This document shows positions 16,824 to 28,870 of a stretch of DNA of 64,000 bases, piece by piece. The stretch comes from Aurantimonas sp. 22II-16-19i (GTDB taxonomy: Bacteria > Pseudomonadota > Alphaproteobacteria > Rhizobiales > Rhizobiaceae). Position numbers and translations under genes: made by a program. The notes beneath the pieces were generated by a model. The model was given only the letters and a program-made list of their open reading frames with translations. It had not been told where the DNA came from and made no database searches. Position 1 is the stretch's first letter, and each line of letters opens with the position of its first letter. The DNA lies in assembly GCF_002088275.1 (NCBI RefSeq), contig NZ_AQQS01000015.1, forward strand, positions 1 to 64,000. The letters run 5' to 3'.

Positions 16824-17295
16824 TCCCGTACCTTGAACCGATCTCCCGCGCCAGTGCGGCGCCTTCCTTCTGGTACCGATTGACGGCGATCGTGGCGGCG
16901 CTGGTGCAGCTGCGGTAGGTCGCCGCGAAGGTGCGGTAGCCATTGTTGAAGCTGGCGATCAGCTGCTTGCGATCCGCCTCGCCCGGCGACTGCGCCGCGA
17001 TCAGCTCCTGCATCTTGTCGCGCCAGACGTCGGCCTGCGGATCGTCGCAGAGCTTGCGCAGGAAGTGCATCGAGCCGAGGATCATCGCCAGCCGGCCGAG
17101 CGGCGCCATGTAGGCCGCATCGCTCGGGCGCTCGGGCTGGGCGTCCTCCTCGCTCGTCCGTGGCTTCGTCCCGGCCGCATCGGTCCCGGCTGCATCGGTC
17201 TGGGACGACGTCTGCGCGACGGCCTTGCCGGACGGGGCGAGGCACAGGACGAGCAGGGCCGCGAAGGCGGCGAGGATGAACCGTGTCGCTTGCAT
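16819..17295 (-). CDS. TIGR02301 family exported protein
   Basis: 158 residues from ATG 17295 (a GTG at 17310 is the alternative). Signal peptide: MQATRFILAAFAALLVLCLAPSGKAVA. The mature domain shows the TIGR02301 pattern: PLGRLAMILGSMHFLRKLCDD, WRDKMQELIAAQ, FNNGYRTFAATYRSCTSAAT, NRYQKEGAALAREI. Conserved cysteines (LC and SC) could form a disulfide. The family is restricted to Hyphomicrobiales and relatives and has no known function. Likely periplasmic. Confidence 0.85.
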   Translation of the reverse strand: MQATRFILAAFAALLVLCLAPSGKAVAQTSSQTDAAGTDAAGTKPRTSEEDAQPERPSDAAYMAPLGRLAMILGSMHFLRKLCDDPQADVWRDKMQELIAAQSPGEADRKQLIASFNNGYRTFAATYRSCTSAATIAVNRYQKEGAALAREIGSRYGS

Positions 17296-17462
17296 GGAAA
17301 GAGAATTCACCGATCGTCAACCCTGTCGCAAGGGCGCCGGGCGAGGGGAGGGCTTTATTTACCGGTCTGGGGCATCGCCGCAACAGCCAGCCGGCCACGC
17401 GGTTAACGGCCGTTGCGGCGAAAGGACGCCGGACTGCCGGATGCCCCCGCCGCGCCGGCGAA

Positions 17463-17906
17463 TCAGCCGCCTTCGCGATCGAGGCACCGTCTTTCGCGAT
17501 CGAGGCACCCGGCGACGACGCGGCTCAGCCCGGCCGTCGTCTCGCCCGCCGCCTCGCGCCTCTCGATCTCGGCGAGGCCGACGGTTTCCAGCGCCTCGGC
17601 ATCGTCGCCGGCGATCGGCGCCCGGTCGGCCGGAAGCCGGCCGGCATAGACCGCGATGACGGCGTGGCTTCCGTCCGCGATCGCTTCGTGCAAGGTGGCG
17701 AAGATGAGGTCGTCCGGGACCAGCCCCGTCTCCTCGAGAAGTTCGCGCCGCGCCGCCGCCTCCAGCGTCTCGCCATGCTCGACGCCGCCGCCCGGCAGGC
17801 TCCATAGTCCCCGGTAGGGGGCCTTGCCCCGCCGGGCGAGAAGCACGCCCGCCTCGCTCGACAGACAGATGGAGACACCCAGAAATGGCCTTTTGCGTTC
17901 GTCCAT
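17463..17906 (-). CDS. Nudix hydrolase
   Basis: 147 residues from ATG 17906 with GGAG about nine bases upstream. The Nudix box is complete: GGGVEHGETLEAAARRELLEETGL fits GX5EX7REUXEEXGU, so metal-dependent cleavage of a nucleoside-diphosphate linkage is expected. The preceding GVLLARRGKAPYRGLWSLPGG is usual for ADP-ribose/MutT-like members. The C-terminal segment after residue 125 is a repetitive Arg/Glu stretch (CLDRERRCLDREGG), probably not functional. Substrate unknown. It is divergent from the SRAP-like gene, 105 bases away. Confidence 0.85.
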   Translation of the reverse strand: MDERKRPFLGVSICLSSEAGVLLARRGKAPYRGLWSLPGGGVEHGETLEAAARRELLEETGLVPDDLIFATLHEAIADGSHAVIAVYAGRLPADRAPIAGDDAEALETVGLAEIERREAAGETTAGLSRVVAGCLDRERRCLDREGG

Positions 17907-18010
17907 GGCGCTCTGCTCCTCTCCTGCCGACGGTCTCACTGCCAGCGTCCCTGCTGCCGACCCCCGCGCTGCGCAGGGCGATGCGGCGCTGCGCGACCGC
18001 GGGCTGATCC

Positions 18011-18679
18011 GTGGTCGGCCGCTTCGCCCTGACGGCTTCGCCCGATCATGTCGCGAGCCGCTTCGCCCTCGCCGCGATCGACGCCTTCCCGCCGCGGCCG
18101 CTGATCCTGCCGACGCAGCCGGTGATGGTGGTGCTGGCCGGCAGCGAGGGAAGGGCCGAGGCGTTCCGGCCCGGCCGCGCCGCGCTGCTGGTGCGCTGGG
18201 GCCTGATCCCCGGCTGGTTCCGCGGCGAGGAGCAGTTGCCGGCGCTGTTCAACGCGAGGGCCGAGACGGTGCACGACAACGCCGCCTTTCGCGGCGCGCT
18301 GCGCCATCGCCGCTGCCTGGTTCCGGCGAGCGCCATCTTTCGTCGCATCGAGCCGGCGCAGGACCGTGCGGCCGCGACACCGAAACGACGGCAGGCCGGC
18401 GGCGTCAGGCGGCTGACCATCGGCGAGGCGCCGGTCTTCGCCATAGCCGGGCTGATGGAGACCTATCTGGCGCCGGACGGCAGCGAGATCGACACGGCGG
18501 CGCTCCTGACCGCGCCGGCGCAAGAAGCCGACCGCGCCGTCGTCGACCGACTGCCGGTGGTGATCGCCCCGCAGGATTTCGATCGCTGGCTCGACTGCCG
18601 CGGATACGGGCCGGGCGATATCGCCGACCTCCTCGCCGCGCCGCCCCTGGCGGCGTTCACGCTGTCGGATATGGATTGA
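18011..18679 (+). CDS. SRAP (YedK/HMCES)-family protein, catalytic residues lost
   Basis: 222 residues. GTG 18011 is the first start after the in-frame stop at 18005-18007. The fold is clear: GRFALTASP, PTQPVMVV, LVRWGLIPGWF, LFNARAETV, RCLVPASAIF, VFAIAGLMETYL, VVDRLPVVI and FDRWLDC. Active SRAP proteins need Cys2, which forms the crosslink with abasic DNA; here residue 2 is Val (MVGRF instead of MCGRF). The usual Glu of FYEW is replaced (AIFRRIE) and the usual His before DRMP is Val. FNARAE is kept. It is probably unable to crosslink abasic sites; it may bind DNA only. Confidence 0.8.
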   Translation: MVGRFALTASPDHVASRFALAAIDAFPPRPLILPTQPVMVVLAGSEGRAEAFRPGRAALLVRWGLIPGWFRGEEQLPALFNARAETVHDNAAFRGALRHRRCLVPASAIFRRIEPAQDRAAATPKRRQAGGVRRLTIGEAPVFAIAGLMETYLAPDGSEIDTAALLTAPAQEADRAVVDRLPVVIAPQDFDRWLDCRGYGPGDIADLLAAPPLAAFTLSDMD

Positions 18680-18915
18680 GCGCGGGCGGCTGCTATGCGG
18701 CGCGCGGTCATCCCGTCGCCGGCCTGATGCCCCAGACCTCATGTCCCAGACCTGATGCCCCAGACGTCACGGTCTGGCGTCACGCCCGACGAGACACCCC
18801 TCTCAACGACTGCGGCGCCCCGCCGTCATGGCGGGACGCCGCAGGTCTTCCGGCGCCCCACGAGAGGCTGCGCCGGACATGGCCGCGCCCGTCATCGGCG
18901 CCGCCCTGTCGGGTC

Positions 18916-19095
18916 TCACTCGGCGGCGATGAGCGTCTCGGTCGGACGCGCCTTGGCGGCGTTGGGCTTGCCCGCGCGCACGGCCTGGCTGGCGGCGGCG
19001 ATGGCCGGAACGGCGATGTCGCGATAATTGCGCACGAGATCGATCTCGTTCTCGCGCTCGCGCCTGGAGCGGAATTGCAGATTGTCCTGGGTCAT
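18916..19095 (-). CDS. Small conserved protein, unknown function
   Basis: 59 residues from ATG 19095: MTQDNLQFRSRRERENEIDLVRNYRDIAVPAIAAASQAVRAG and a variable end. A longer in-frame reading to 19311 looks non-coding, so the short form is preferred. The charged N-terminus followed by an Ala-rich amphipathic helix is a pattern I associate with short Hyphomicrobiales proteins encoded near cysS. No function is known. It is divergent from cysS. Confidence 0.55.
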   Translation of the reverse strand: MTQDNLQFRSRRERENEIDLVRNYRDIAVPAIAAASQAVRAGKPNAAKARPTETLIAAE

Positions 19096-19580
19096 GTCGG
19101 TGCTCGCATCTGGATCTGATGGGGGAGTTCCATCGGTCAATTGCGCCAGTTTGAAGACGATGACTAACGCTTCCTGCACTTCGTCGCCGAAGACCGGCAA
19201 GGGATGGGGAGCGTGGCGATTGCGCGACAGCCAAGATCCTGAAAACGAGCACGAATTTTCGCCGATTCCGGCTGGCGTAGACATTTCGTCCGCGGCCGGT
19301 CTCCCGGACAATTACCATGTCGGCCCGACACGAATCGTGGGCGGCGCGCGCCGCGTCGATGACGGTTGCGTGACGAGCGTCGCCGGAGTGTCATCCGGCG
19401 ATCGCGGCCGGCGGGCCGGCCCGGCCCCGGCACGCGGCAGCGACGGGGAGCGCGCCGCATCGCGTTTGGCGCCGACATCCTGTATGCCGGCCCGATCACG
19501 ATCAGGGCGAACCGGCGCCGGCAGGACCGCCGCGATGGGGGCGCCGGATGAGACGCCGGGATGGAACGGCGAACGGGACG
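19096..19580. other. Intergenic region between the 59-residue gene and cysS
   Basis: 485 bases. I see no convincing gene, RNA or repeat. Several frames stay open because of high GC, but none has a credible start or conserved-looking protein. Promoters of both divergent neighbours presumably lie here. Confidence 0.5.
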
Positions 19581-21050
<1,470 letters not shown>

Positions 21051-21088
21051 GCTTGCGAGCGCGAGTTCGGATCGGATCGTGCCTGTTC

Positions 21089-21338
21089 GCCCCCCTCTGT
21101 CCTCCTGAGCCATAGTCGAAGGGCGGACATCTCCCCCTCAAGGGGGGAGATCCGATCTGCATCGGCGCCGCCTCAGGTTCGTGCGGTTCGCCTCGCCGAC
21201 CTCGCTGCCGTCTCGCACATGGCTGACCGAAGCGGAAACCTCTGACGAAAGAGGTGCGGCCGGCGAGCCAGCCGATCTCCCTGCTTGTGGGGGGAGATGC
21301 CCGCCCTTCGACTATCGCTCAGGAGGGCAGAGGGGGGT
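21089..21338. repeat. Inverted pair of a short intergenic repeat
   Basis: Two copies of a 67-base element face each other: 21089-21155 and, in inverted orientation, 21272-21338. Shared landmarks are the CCCCCCTCTG end, the CCTCCTGAG-AGTCGAAGGGCGG core and the CATCTCCCCC...GGGGGAGATC hairpin. The 116 bases between them show no gene. It resembles the common intergenic mosaic repeats of rhizobial genomes. The pair sits between cysS and murA. Confidence 0.75.
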
Positions 21339-21598
21339 AGGCCGCCGCCGCACCCTCGAAGGACGAGCCTCGACCCCGCGACTCATGCCACCGCCACCAC
21401 CAAACCCCCGGCTTCCCACCTGATTTGTAAGGTTCCATCCGCTGGTGTAGAGACAGCCGCAAAGACACGACGGTTGCGGATCGCGCGTCGGCCGGGCCTG
21501 CCCCTTCTTGCCGCCACAATGGCGGCGGATCGTGGCCCGGCGTCGATCCCATCCGAACCCGACGAGAACGGCCGGACCGCCGGCCATCAGGAGCGCTC

Positions 21599-22888
<1,290 letters not shown>

Positions 22889-23184
22889 CGGCGAGGCGCC
22901 GGGCCGCGCAGGCCCGCCGCTCCGTGGACCGGCTTGCATTTTTCAGCGTTTGCGCCGATTTAAGGGGCGTTTCCGGTTGACCGTGCCCGGTGTGGTGCGA
23001 ACACGGCTCCATGGCGGCTTCGACGAGGACTGTCCGCAACGCACATTCCCCGTCGAGGCCGCCTGCCGTCTCGATGAAATGCAACATCCACGCGGTGCCG
23101 CGGGCCAGCCGCCCGACCATCGCTCCAACGCGCGGCACCCGTTCGCCGGGCCGCAGCGCAACGAAATCTAGGATCACTCCACGT

Positions 23185-23403
23185 ATGGCAAAAGAAGAAG
23201 TTCTCGAATTTCCGGGCGTCGTCACCGAGCTCCTGCCGAATGCGACATTTCGGATCAAGCTCGAGAACGATCACGAGATCATCGCCCACACGGCCGGCCG
23301 GATGCGCAAGAACCGCATCCGCGTGCTCACCGGCGACAAGGTGCTGGTCGAGATGACGCCCTACGACCTGACCAAGGGTCGCATCACCTATCGCTTCAAG
23401 TAA
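23185..23403 (+). CDS. infA: Translation initiation factor IF-1
   Basis: 72 residues from ATG 23185: [64 protein letters not shown] complete S1-like OB-fold that binds the 30S A site. Length is exactly that of the family. The maf gene starts 20 bases downstream on the same strand, so the two are probably co-transcribed. Confidence 0.98.
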   Translation: MAKEEVLEFPGVVTELLPNATFRIKLENDHEIIAHTAGRMRKNRIRVLTGDKVLVEMTPYDLTKGRITYRFK

Positions 23404-23422
23404 GCCCAAGCCGCGTATCCCG

Positions 23423-24493
23423 ATGGCCTCCTCCCAACGTCTGGTCCTCGCCTCCGGGTCGCCCCGGCGGCTGGCGCTTCTCCAGCAGGCCGGCATCGAG
23501 CCGGACCGGCTGATGCCGGCCGACATCGACGAGACGCCGCAAAGGAGCGAGCATCCGCGCTCGCTCGCCAAGCGGCTGTCCAAGGGCAAGGCGGAGGTCG
23601 CGGCGCGGCGCCTGCGCGAGCTGGACTATGGCCCGTCGACGATTCTGGCCGCCGACACCGTCGTGTCGGTCGGACGGCAGATCATGCCGAAGGCCGAGAT
23701 CACCGACGACGCCCTCGCCAATCTGAGGACGCTCTCCGGCCGCACCCACCGCGTCTATACCGGCATCTGCGTGATCGGGCCGACCGGCGCCCTGCGCCAG
23801 CGCCTGATCGAGACGCGGGTCCGCTTCAAGCGGCTGTCGCGCCAGGACATCCAGAGCTACATCGCCTCCGACGAGTGGCGCGGCAAGGCGGGCGGCTATG
23901 CCATCCAGGGGCTGGCCGGCAGCTTCGTCGTCCGCCTCATCGGCTCCTATACCAGTGTCGTCGGGCTGCCGCTGGCCGAGACGCTGGCGCTGCTCGCAGG
24001 CGAGGGCTACGACATCCATGCCACCTGGCGCGCGCCGCGCATGGTGCTGGAGGACGAGACGGACGGGGATTGGCCGGATCCGGATCCGGATCCGGACGAA
24101 GCGGACGAGGCGCCGCCGCCGTCCGGGCGAGCCGATGCTCGCGGCGACGATGGGGCTCCGCCGACGGGCCGCGACAGGCCGGCGGCCGATCGCGAGGCTG
24201 CCGAGGTCGCGGTCCTGCGCGCCCTCGAGCCCATGACCCTCGACCCCACCCCGCAGAACCTCACCCCGCAAGACCCTGCACCGCAGGATCGCACCCGGCA
24301 GGATCCCGCCCCGCGCGATTCCGCCGCGTCGCCGCCGGCCGAACTGGCCGCCACGGCGCCCGCTTCGGGCACGGGCGAAAAGCGCGTCCGGATGCCGGTC
24401 GCCGTCGACAAGGACGGCGGCGAGAGCCCTTCCTTCGGGTCTGCGCATGCCTCCGGCGAGGAGAGGCCCGCGCGAACCGACCATTCGGATTGA
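23423..24493 (+). CDS. maf: Maf-like nucleotide pyrophosphatase with a long disordered tail
   Basis: 356 residues, against about 190-210 for the family. Residues 1-205 are a complete Maf domain: [73 protein letters not shown]. Maf enzymes hydrolyse dTTP/UTP or modified nucleotides. Residues 215-356 are low-complexity: a run of Asp-Pro ([15 protein letters not shown]), then degenerate PQD/PRD repeats ([19 protein letters not shown]) and an acidic end. The tail is probably disordered. Located between infA and yacG. Confidence 0.9.
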   Translation: MASSQRLVLASGSPRRLALLQQAGIEPDRLMPADIDETPQRSEHPRSLAKRLSKGKAEVAARRLRELDYGPSTILAADTVVSVGRQIMPKAEITDDALANLRTLSGRTHRVYTGICVIGPTGALRQRLIETRVRFKRLSRQDIQSYIASDEWRGKAGGYAIQGLAGSFVVRLIGSYTSVVGLPLAETLALLAGEGYDIHATWRAPRMVLEDETDGDWPDPDPDPDEADEAPPPSGRADARGDDGAPPTGRDRPAADREAAEVAVLRALEPMTLDPTPQNLTPQDPAPQDRTRQDPAPRDSAASPPAELAATAPASGTGEKRVRMPVAVDKDGGESPSFGSAHASGEERPARTDHSD

Positions 24494-24510
24494 TCGACGG
24501 CAGACGAGCG

Positions 24511-24705
24511 ATGACCCGAGAACCGGCCAGGCCCACCCCGCTGCGCCCGAAGCGCAAATGCCCCGAATGCGGGCGCCTCTCGAACCGCGAGACCTTCCCG
24601 TTCTGCTCGCCGCGCTGCAAGTCCGTCGATCTCAATCGCTGGCTGTCGGGAAGCTATGTGATTGCGGGCCCGGCCATCGACAATGCCGACGAAGACGAGA
24701 GCTGA
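24511..24705 (+). CDS. yacG: DNA gyrase inhibitor YacG
   Basis: 64 residues from ATG 24511. The four zinc ligands are in place: [36 protein letters not shown], i.e. CxxC-x(15)-CxxxC followed by the conserved DLxxWxxxxY. YacG binds the GyrB C-terminal domain and blocks DNA binding by gyrase. It lies 17 bases after maf, probably in the infA-maf-yacG operon. Confidence 0.93.
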   Translation: MTREPARPTPLRPKRKCPECGRLSNRETFPFCSPRCKSVDLNRWLSGSYVIAGPAIDNADEDES

Positions 24706-24911
24706 CGGCGCGCCACAGGCGGGCGAAGGCCGGGCGAGGAAGCCGGGCGAGGGACGTCGGGAACGGGAGAGTGCGCCGCCGTTTTGCGGACCAGAAGGCT
24801 CGGGGAAGATGGGATTGTTCTGAAGAGCGACTGCTGCTTGCAGTCCGGCCCGCTGCGGATTGCGGCCTCGCCCGAGGCTTGAGGCCGCGACGCGGCTGGG
24901 AGAGGCGGGGC

Positions 24912-25016
24912 CTAGAGCATGATCCCGGAAAGTGGGAACCGGTTTTCGGGAAAGATCATGCGGCAACAAGAGGATGCAGCGGCATGTCGATCGAGGCTGA
25001 TCTCATCCCGCTCTAG
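24912..25016. repeat. Palindrome-ended intergenic repeat (copy 1)
   Basis: 105 bases bounded by CTAGAGC and GCTCTAG, with an internal hairpin GCATGATCCCGGAAA...TTTCGGGAAAGATCATGC. A second copy is at 31381-31485. This is the AGAGCATGATC class of short palindromic elements widespread in rhizobial genomes. The rest of the 24706-25012 gap holds no gene that I can see. Its right end supplies the stop codon of the - strand gene at 25013-25303. Confidence 0.8.
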
Positions 25017-25303
25017 TCCCGGCTCTGGCGCCAGATCCGGCGGGTGACGGCGATGCGGGGCGCATGGCCGCCCGATCGCAGATCTGAGACGGCGTGGGAG
25101 ATCCGCTCCGGATCGTTCTTCCCGGTCGCGGCAATTCCGAGAGCACGGAGCGCGCTCTCGACTTCTTCAGCGAGATCCTTGTCGTCGTCGATCCGCATGC
25201 GAGTTCCGATCCTTCGAAGCACGTTGCCGGACGCGGACCAGCCGGAGAATTTTGTCAGGACCTCGCGATCGCTTGCGGCGTCGCCTTGGTGCTGCGATGG
25301 CAT
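25013..25303 (-). CDS. Hypothetical small protein ending in a repeat
   Basis: 96 residues from ATG 25303, with GGGAGGA five bases upstream, a strong ribosome site. The protein has a plausible folded look (SDREVLTKFSGWSASGNVLRRIGTRMRIDDDKDLAEEVESALRALGI) and no family that I know. The last codons and the TAG stop come from the palindromic repeat at 24912-25016, so the C-terminus may have been trimmed by insertion of that element. Confidence 0.5.
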   Translation of the reverse strand: MPSQHQGDAASDREVLTKFSGWSASGNVLRRIGTRMRIDDDKDLAEEVESALRALGIAATGKNDPERISHAVSDLRSGGHAPRIAVTRRIWRQSRD

Positions 25304-25759
25304 CAGATCCTCCCAACGCTTGCCTGCTTCCAGGGGCATCGAACATGCACCCCGGCCCTGCCTCCGGACCCTCGCCAGGCGCTGGCACGCCTCGACGGAT
25401 CCGGCATCTCCCAACGGCTCGGCCCGTCAGGATCCTGAGCCGTTGCTGGATTAGCGGTGGAGGGTTCTCGCCGACCTGCGCCTGATGCGCTGGCCCCATC
25501 CACGAACCGCAGGCTAGGGCGAAAGAGCGCCGGCTGAATATCAATCAGTTAAAGAAGCGAGGATATATTTGCCCGCCGCCCGCCGCCCGTCGATCCGAGC
25601 GCCGGCCGCCAGCGTGGCGGAGGCGGCAGACCGAATGCGGTCTTGGGGCAGGGTGCCCGCAGTCCGGGACGACCCGAGACGAAAACGGGAGAGACGCGCG
25701 CCCCGCCTTCCTGACGACCGCCTCCCTGACGACCCTCTTACCCCTGACGTCGTTCGAGC
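25304..25759. other. Intergenic region without recognisable genes
   Basis: 456 bases between two - strand genes. It contains an AT-rich patch (25520-25570) that could hold the promoter of the gene at 25013-25303. No credible gene, RNA or repeat was seen. Confidence 0.45.
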
Positions 25760-26386
25760 CTACCGCTCGACGGCGCCGACGAGGACGTCGCGACCGTTGG
25801 CGATGCGGTTCCACTGGCCGGGGTCGGCGGCGCTCTGGCGCTTCAGGAAGGCATAGGGCGTGTCGCGCCAGGCGAGGATGCGCCAGTTGAGATTGTCGAG
25901 GACGAAATCCCCGTCCGTGGTGTGGAGTGTGAGGACGGCGTGGCCTTCGCCATTCGGCTTGCGCACCACGGTCAGCAGCAGGGAGGCATAGTCGATGCCG
26001 AGCCGCTCGTGGAGCTGCCGCCGCTTCTCCAGCGCGAAGTCCTCGCAGTCGCCGGCAGTGCCCGGATAGGTCCAGTATTCCTCGATGCCGTAGAGGTCTT
26101 CGTCGGGCTTGGCCTTGATCGCCGAATTGACCGAGACGTTGATCCTGGCGATGGCGTGGATCAGCGCCGGGTCGAGTTCGACAGGCTCGGGCTGGCCGTG
26201 CCGCGCGATCGGTCGGCACTCGGTCGGCTCCCGGCGGCAGAAATCCTGATGGCCGAGCGGCCGCGGGGCCGAGACCCCGATCTGCATGAACGGTTCCCGC
26301 GCCTCCATCGCGGAAGCCGGCAGGGTGAACAAGGCAGGCGCCAGGCAAAGCAACAGCGTGGCGCCGATCGCGCGAATTCCCTCCAT
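25760..26386 (-). CDS. Bacterial transglutaminase-like cysteine proteinase (BTLCP)
   Basis: 208 residues from ATG 26386. N-terminal signal peptide (IGATLLLCLAPALFTLPASA). The BTLCP (PF06035) triad is visible: Cys in GTAGDCEDFALEKRRQL, His in GEGHAVLTLHT, Asp in GDFVLDNLN. In Pseudomonas the LapG member of this family cleaves an adhesin; no LapD or adhesin gene is nearby, so the substrate here is unknown. Expected location is the periplasm. Confidence 0.88.
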   Translation of the reverse strand: MEGIRAIGATLLLCLAPALFTLPASAMEAREPFMQIGVSAPRPLGHQDFCRREPTECRPIARHGQPEPVELDPALIHAIARINVSVNSAIKAKPDEDLYGIEEYWTYPGTAGDCEDFALEKRRQLHERLGIDYASLLLTVVRKPNGEGHAVLTLHTTDGDFVLDNLNWRILAWRDTPYAFLKRQSAADPGQWNRIANGRDVLVGAVER

Positions 26387-26702
26387 GCGTCCCCTCATCC
26401 GCAGGTCTGTCGTCGGGTTGATCTGCCGATGTTCGATGCAATTTCGTAAGCTGTCAATCGATTGTGCAGTGCGGCAGTGGCCGCAATGCCAGCCCGACGC
26501 CAGCCCGACGCCAACCAATCGCCGGATCGGCGATTGCATCACGCGAGTTTCGCTCAGAGGATGCAGGCGCGGCTAGCCGATGCCGCTCCTAAGTCGCTGG
26601 AGTATTGAGGAAATTCCGCGCATCCCGCATATGTGTGACAGTTTCGTCACAGTTGCGCGACAGATGCCGGAAGCCAGTGGACTTTACGAATGCCCGAACC
26701 AG

Positions 26703-27533
26703 CTAGTCTGCCGCCTCGACGAGATCGAGCAGGCTCCGCTCCATCAGGTCGAGGTCCTGGGGCCGCGACAGGCGGTGGTCGCCGTCGCGCACCAGGCTGA
26801 GGATCACCGCGTGATGCGGCAGGTGCTCGACGAGGGTGAGGGCGTGTTCGAAGGGAACGTCCGCATCGGCCATGCCCTGGATGATGGTGACGGGACAGAA
26901 GGTGTCGATCAGTCCGTCGAGGACGAGATTGTCGCGGCCGTCCGCGAACAGGGCGCGGGTGTAGACGTCCGGCTCGGGCGAATAGTCGGAGGCGATCTCG
27001 AGCCGCCCCTCGGTCTCGATGGCGGCCAGTTGCTGCTTTGTCAGCCTGGGCAGGAGCAGCCGCTCGGTGAAGTCGGGCGCCGGGGCGAGCAGCAGCATCC
27101 CTTTGACCCGCCGCCCGATGCCGTAGCGCTCCGCCCGGCAGACGAGATTGAGCGCCACCCACGCCCCCATGGAGGAGCCGGCCAGCACCACCGGCCCGTC
27201 GCCGAGCGCGGCGATCACCGCCGCCGCCTCGGCGGTCCAGCCGCCGATGGTGCCGTCCTCGAACCGCCCGCCGGATTCGCCGTGCCCGGAATAGTCGAAG
27301 CGGCAGTAGCCGAGGCCGCGGTCGGCCGCGAAGGCGAGCAGCCGTTCCGCCTTGGTACCCCGCATGTCGGAGCGGTAGCCGCCGAGCCAGACGATGGTGG
27401 GGCTCCGGCCTTCGAGACGGCGCCAGGCGATCGCGCGCGCGCCGGCGCCGTCGCCGACCGTCAGGCGTCCGGCGATCTCGCGATCGGAGATGGCGGAGTT
27501 GGCGCCGCCGCTGGTGTCCTCGTCTGCCGGCAT
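26703..27533 (-). CDS. Alpha/beta hydrolase
   Basis: 276 residues. Typical order of motifs: WLGGYRSDMRG (oxyanion region), CRFDYSGHGESGG, nucleophile elbow LAGSSMGAWVAL (GxSxG), Asp in ADADVPFEHA, His in DGDHRLSRP. Best match in style is the ABHD10/serine aminopeptidase-like group found as a single copy in many alphaproteobacteria. Cytoplasmic, as no signal is visible. The first 25 residues are variable. The gene stands apart from its neighbours by more than 100 bases. Confidence 0.87.
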   Translation of the reverse strand: MPADEDTSGGANSAISDREIAGRLTVGDGAGARAIAWRRLEGRSPTIVWLGGYRSDMRGTKAERLLAFAADRGLGYCRFDYSGHGESGGRFEDGTIGGWTAEAAAVIAALGDGPVVLAGSSMGAWVALNLVCRAERYGIGRRVKGMLLLAPAPDFTERLLLPRLTKQQLAAIETEGRLEIASDYSPEPDVYTRALFADGRDNLVLDGLIDTFCPVTIIQGMADADVPFEHALTLVEHLPHHAVILSLVRDGDHRLSRPQDLDLMERSLLDLVEAAD

Positions 27534-27653
27534 CTCTTCTCCTCGTGTCTCTCAGTGACCGCCGTTTGCCGCTGTTGCCGCTCGAAAAGCGCGGCGCGAA
27601 CGGCCCGCGGATCCCTGCGAGGCTCCGCCTGACCGCCCGTGCCTGCAGCGCCG

Positions 27654-27911
27654 TCAGGCCGGCTTGCCGTCTTCTTCCTCTTCGAAGGACACCGCGACGT
27701 CGCCATTCGCCGAGAGGCGGACCCGGTCGCCCTCGACCTCCGCCACGAGGCCGAGCGGGACGAAGTGGTGATGGCCGCGGTGCGAACCCTCGCCGGCATC
27801 CTGCTTCGTCAGCTTGATCCGGTCGCCCTCGATCGTGTCGACCGTGCCGACATGCACCCCGTCGGCCCCGATGATCTCCATGTGCTCGCGGATTGCGTGA
27901 TCGTTCGCCAT
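27654..27911 (-). CDS. DUF2171 protein
   Basis: 85 residues. IREHMEIIGADGVHVGTVDTIEGDRIKLTKQDAGEGSHRGHHHFVPLGLVAEVEGDRVRLSANGDVA is the DUF2171 signature, a PRC-barrel-like small beta fold of unknown function often induced by stress. The tail is acidic (SFEEEEDG). It starts at ATG 27911 and stands alone. Confidence 0.9.
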   Translation of the reverse strand: MANDHAIREHMEIIGADGVHVGTVDTIEGDRIKLTKQDAGEGSHRGHHHFVPLGLVAEVEGDRVRLSANGDVAVSFEEEEDGKPA

Positions 27912-28255
27912 GACAGCGCTCCATTCCTGCGAGGCGCCCGACTGGCGCCGTCGCGTGATCAGCTAGGGCCAAGCGTGGGCTTTGCGAGGTCGGCGGCAAG
28001 GGCTGACAAACCCGACCGCGGCACCCATATCCGTGAGGCCCACGACCGCGCGCCGATCCCCCCTCGGCGGCCACGTCCGGGCCCGAGGGCGGAAAGCCGC
28101 GCCATGCTGGTGCCAAGTGTTCCGATCGGTGCTATAAGGACGAGGAGCGCGCCGTCGGGCGTGCTCGTGAGTTTTGCCGGGGCGTCGATCGAAACGATCG
28201 TCGTCCCCGGGCGTTCTACCCAGCTATCAGTCGTCAACAACCGGAGAATACGACC

Positions 28256-28795
28256 ATTCGCAGACCATTCCGTGCACCGCCGGCTCAAAAGGAGGGGCCC
28301 CGCTCCAATCGTGATATCCGTGTTCCGCAGATTCAGCTCATCGACCACGAGGGCCAGAATCGCGGCCAGATCGCGACGCAGGAAGCGCTTGCGATGGCAG
28401 AGGAGGCTGGCCTCGACCTCGTCGAGATCGTTCCGACAGCCAATCCGCCTGTCTGCAAGATCCTCGATCTCGGCAAGCTGAAATACGAAAGCCAGAAGAA
28501 GGCCGCCGAGGCGCGCAAGCGCCAGAAGACCATCGAGGTCAAAGAGATCAAGATGCGTCCGAACATCGACGAGCACGATTACGAGACGAAGATGAAGTCC
28601 GTGCGACGCTTCTTCGACGAGGGCGACAAGGTCAAGGTCACGCTTCGCTTCCGCGGGCGCGAGATGGCCCACCAGGAACTCGGCATGAAGCTGCTCAACC
28701 GCGTCAAGGACGATACGGCCGAGTATTCGAAGGTCGAGGCGGAGCCCAAGCTCGAGGGCCGACAGATGATGATGGTCCTGGCGCCGCGGGGCTGA
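28256..28795 (+). CDS. infC: Translation initiation factor IF-3 (AUU start)
   Basis: 179 residues. The conserved N-terminus ([20 protein letters not shown], then [15 protein letters not shown]) extends upstream of any ATG, GTG or TTG in frame. The first fitting start is ATT 28256, with GGAG ten bases before it. AUU initiation is the known hallmark of infC and gives self-regulation, because IF-3 rejects non-standard starts. Domains: N-terminal to about residue 80, linker helix, C-terminal [25 protein letters not shown] through [12 protein letters not shown]. The usual rpmI-rplT genes do not follow; a terminator does. Confidence 0.93.
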   Translation: MRRPFRAPPAQKEGPRSNRDIRVPQIQLIDHEGQNRGQIATQEALAMAEEAGLDLVEIVPTANPPVCKILDLGKLKYESQKKAAEARKRQKTIEVKEIKMRPNIDEHDYETKMKSVRRFFDEGDKVKVTLRFRGREMAHQELGMKLLNRVKDDTAEYSKVEAEPKLEGRQMMMVLAPRG

Positions 28796-28870
28796 TCCCG
28801 CCGGGCGACGGGACTGGCGTCCCACGAGCGGCATTCCGCATGGGACGACAACCGAAATGACATTCGACGA

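Noticed and set aside
24706..24911. Possible tRNA after yacG, as seen in some relatives
   Set aside because: No cloverleaf, T-arm or acceptor stem could be found in this stretch.
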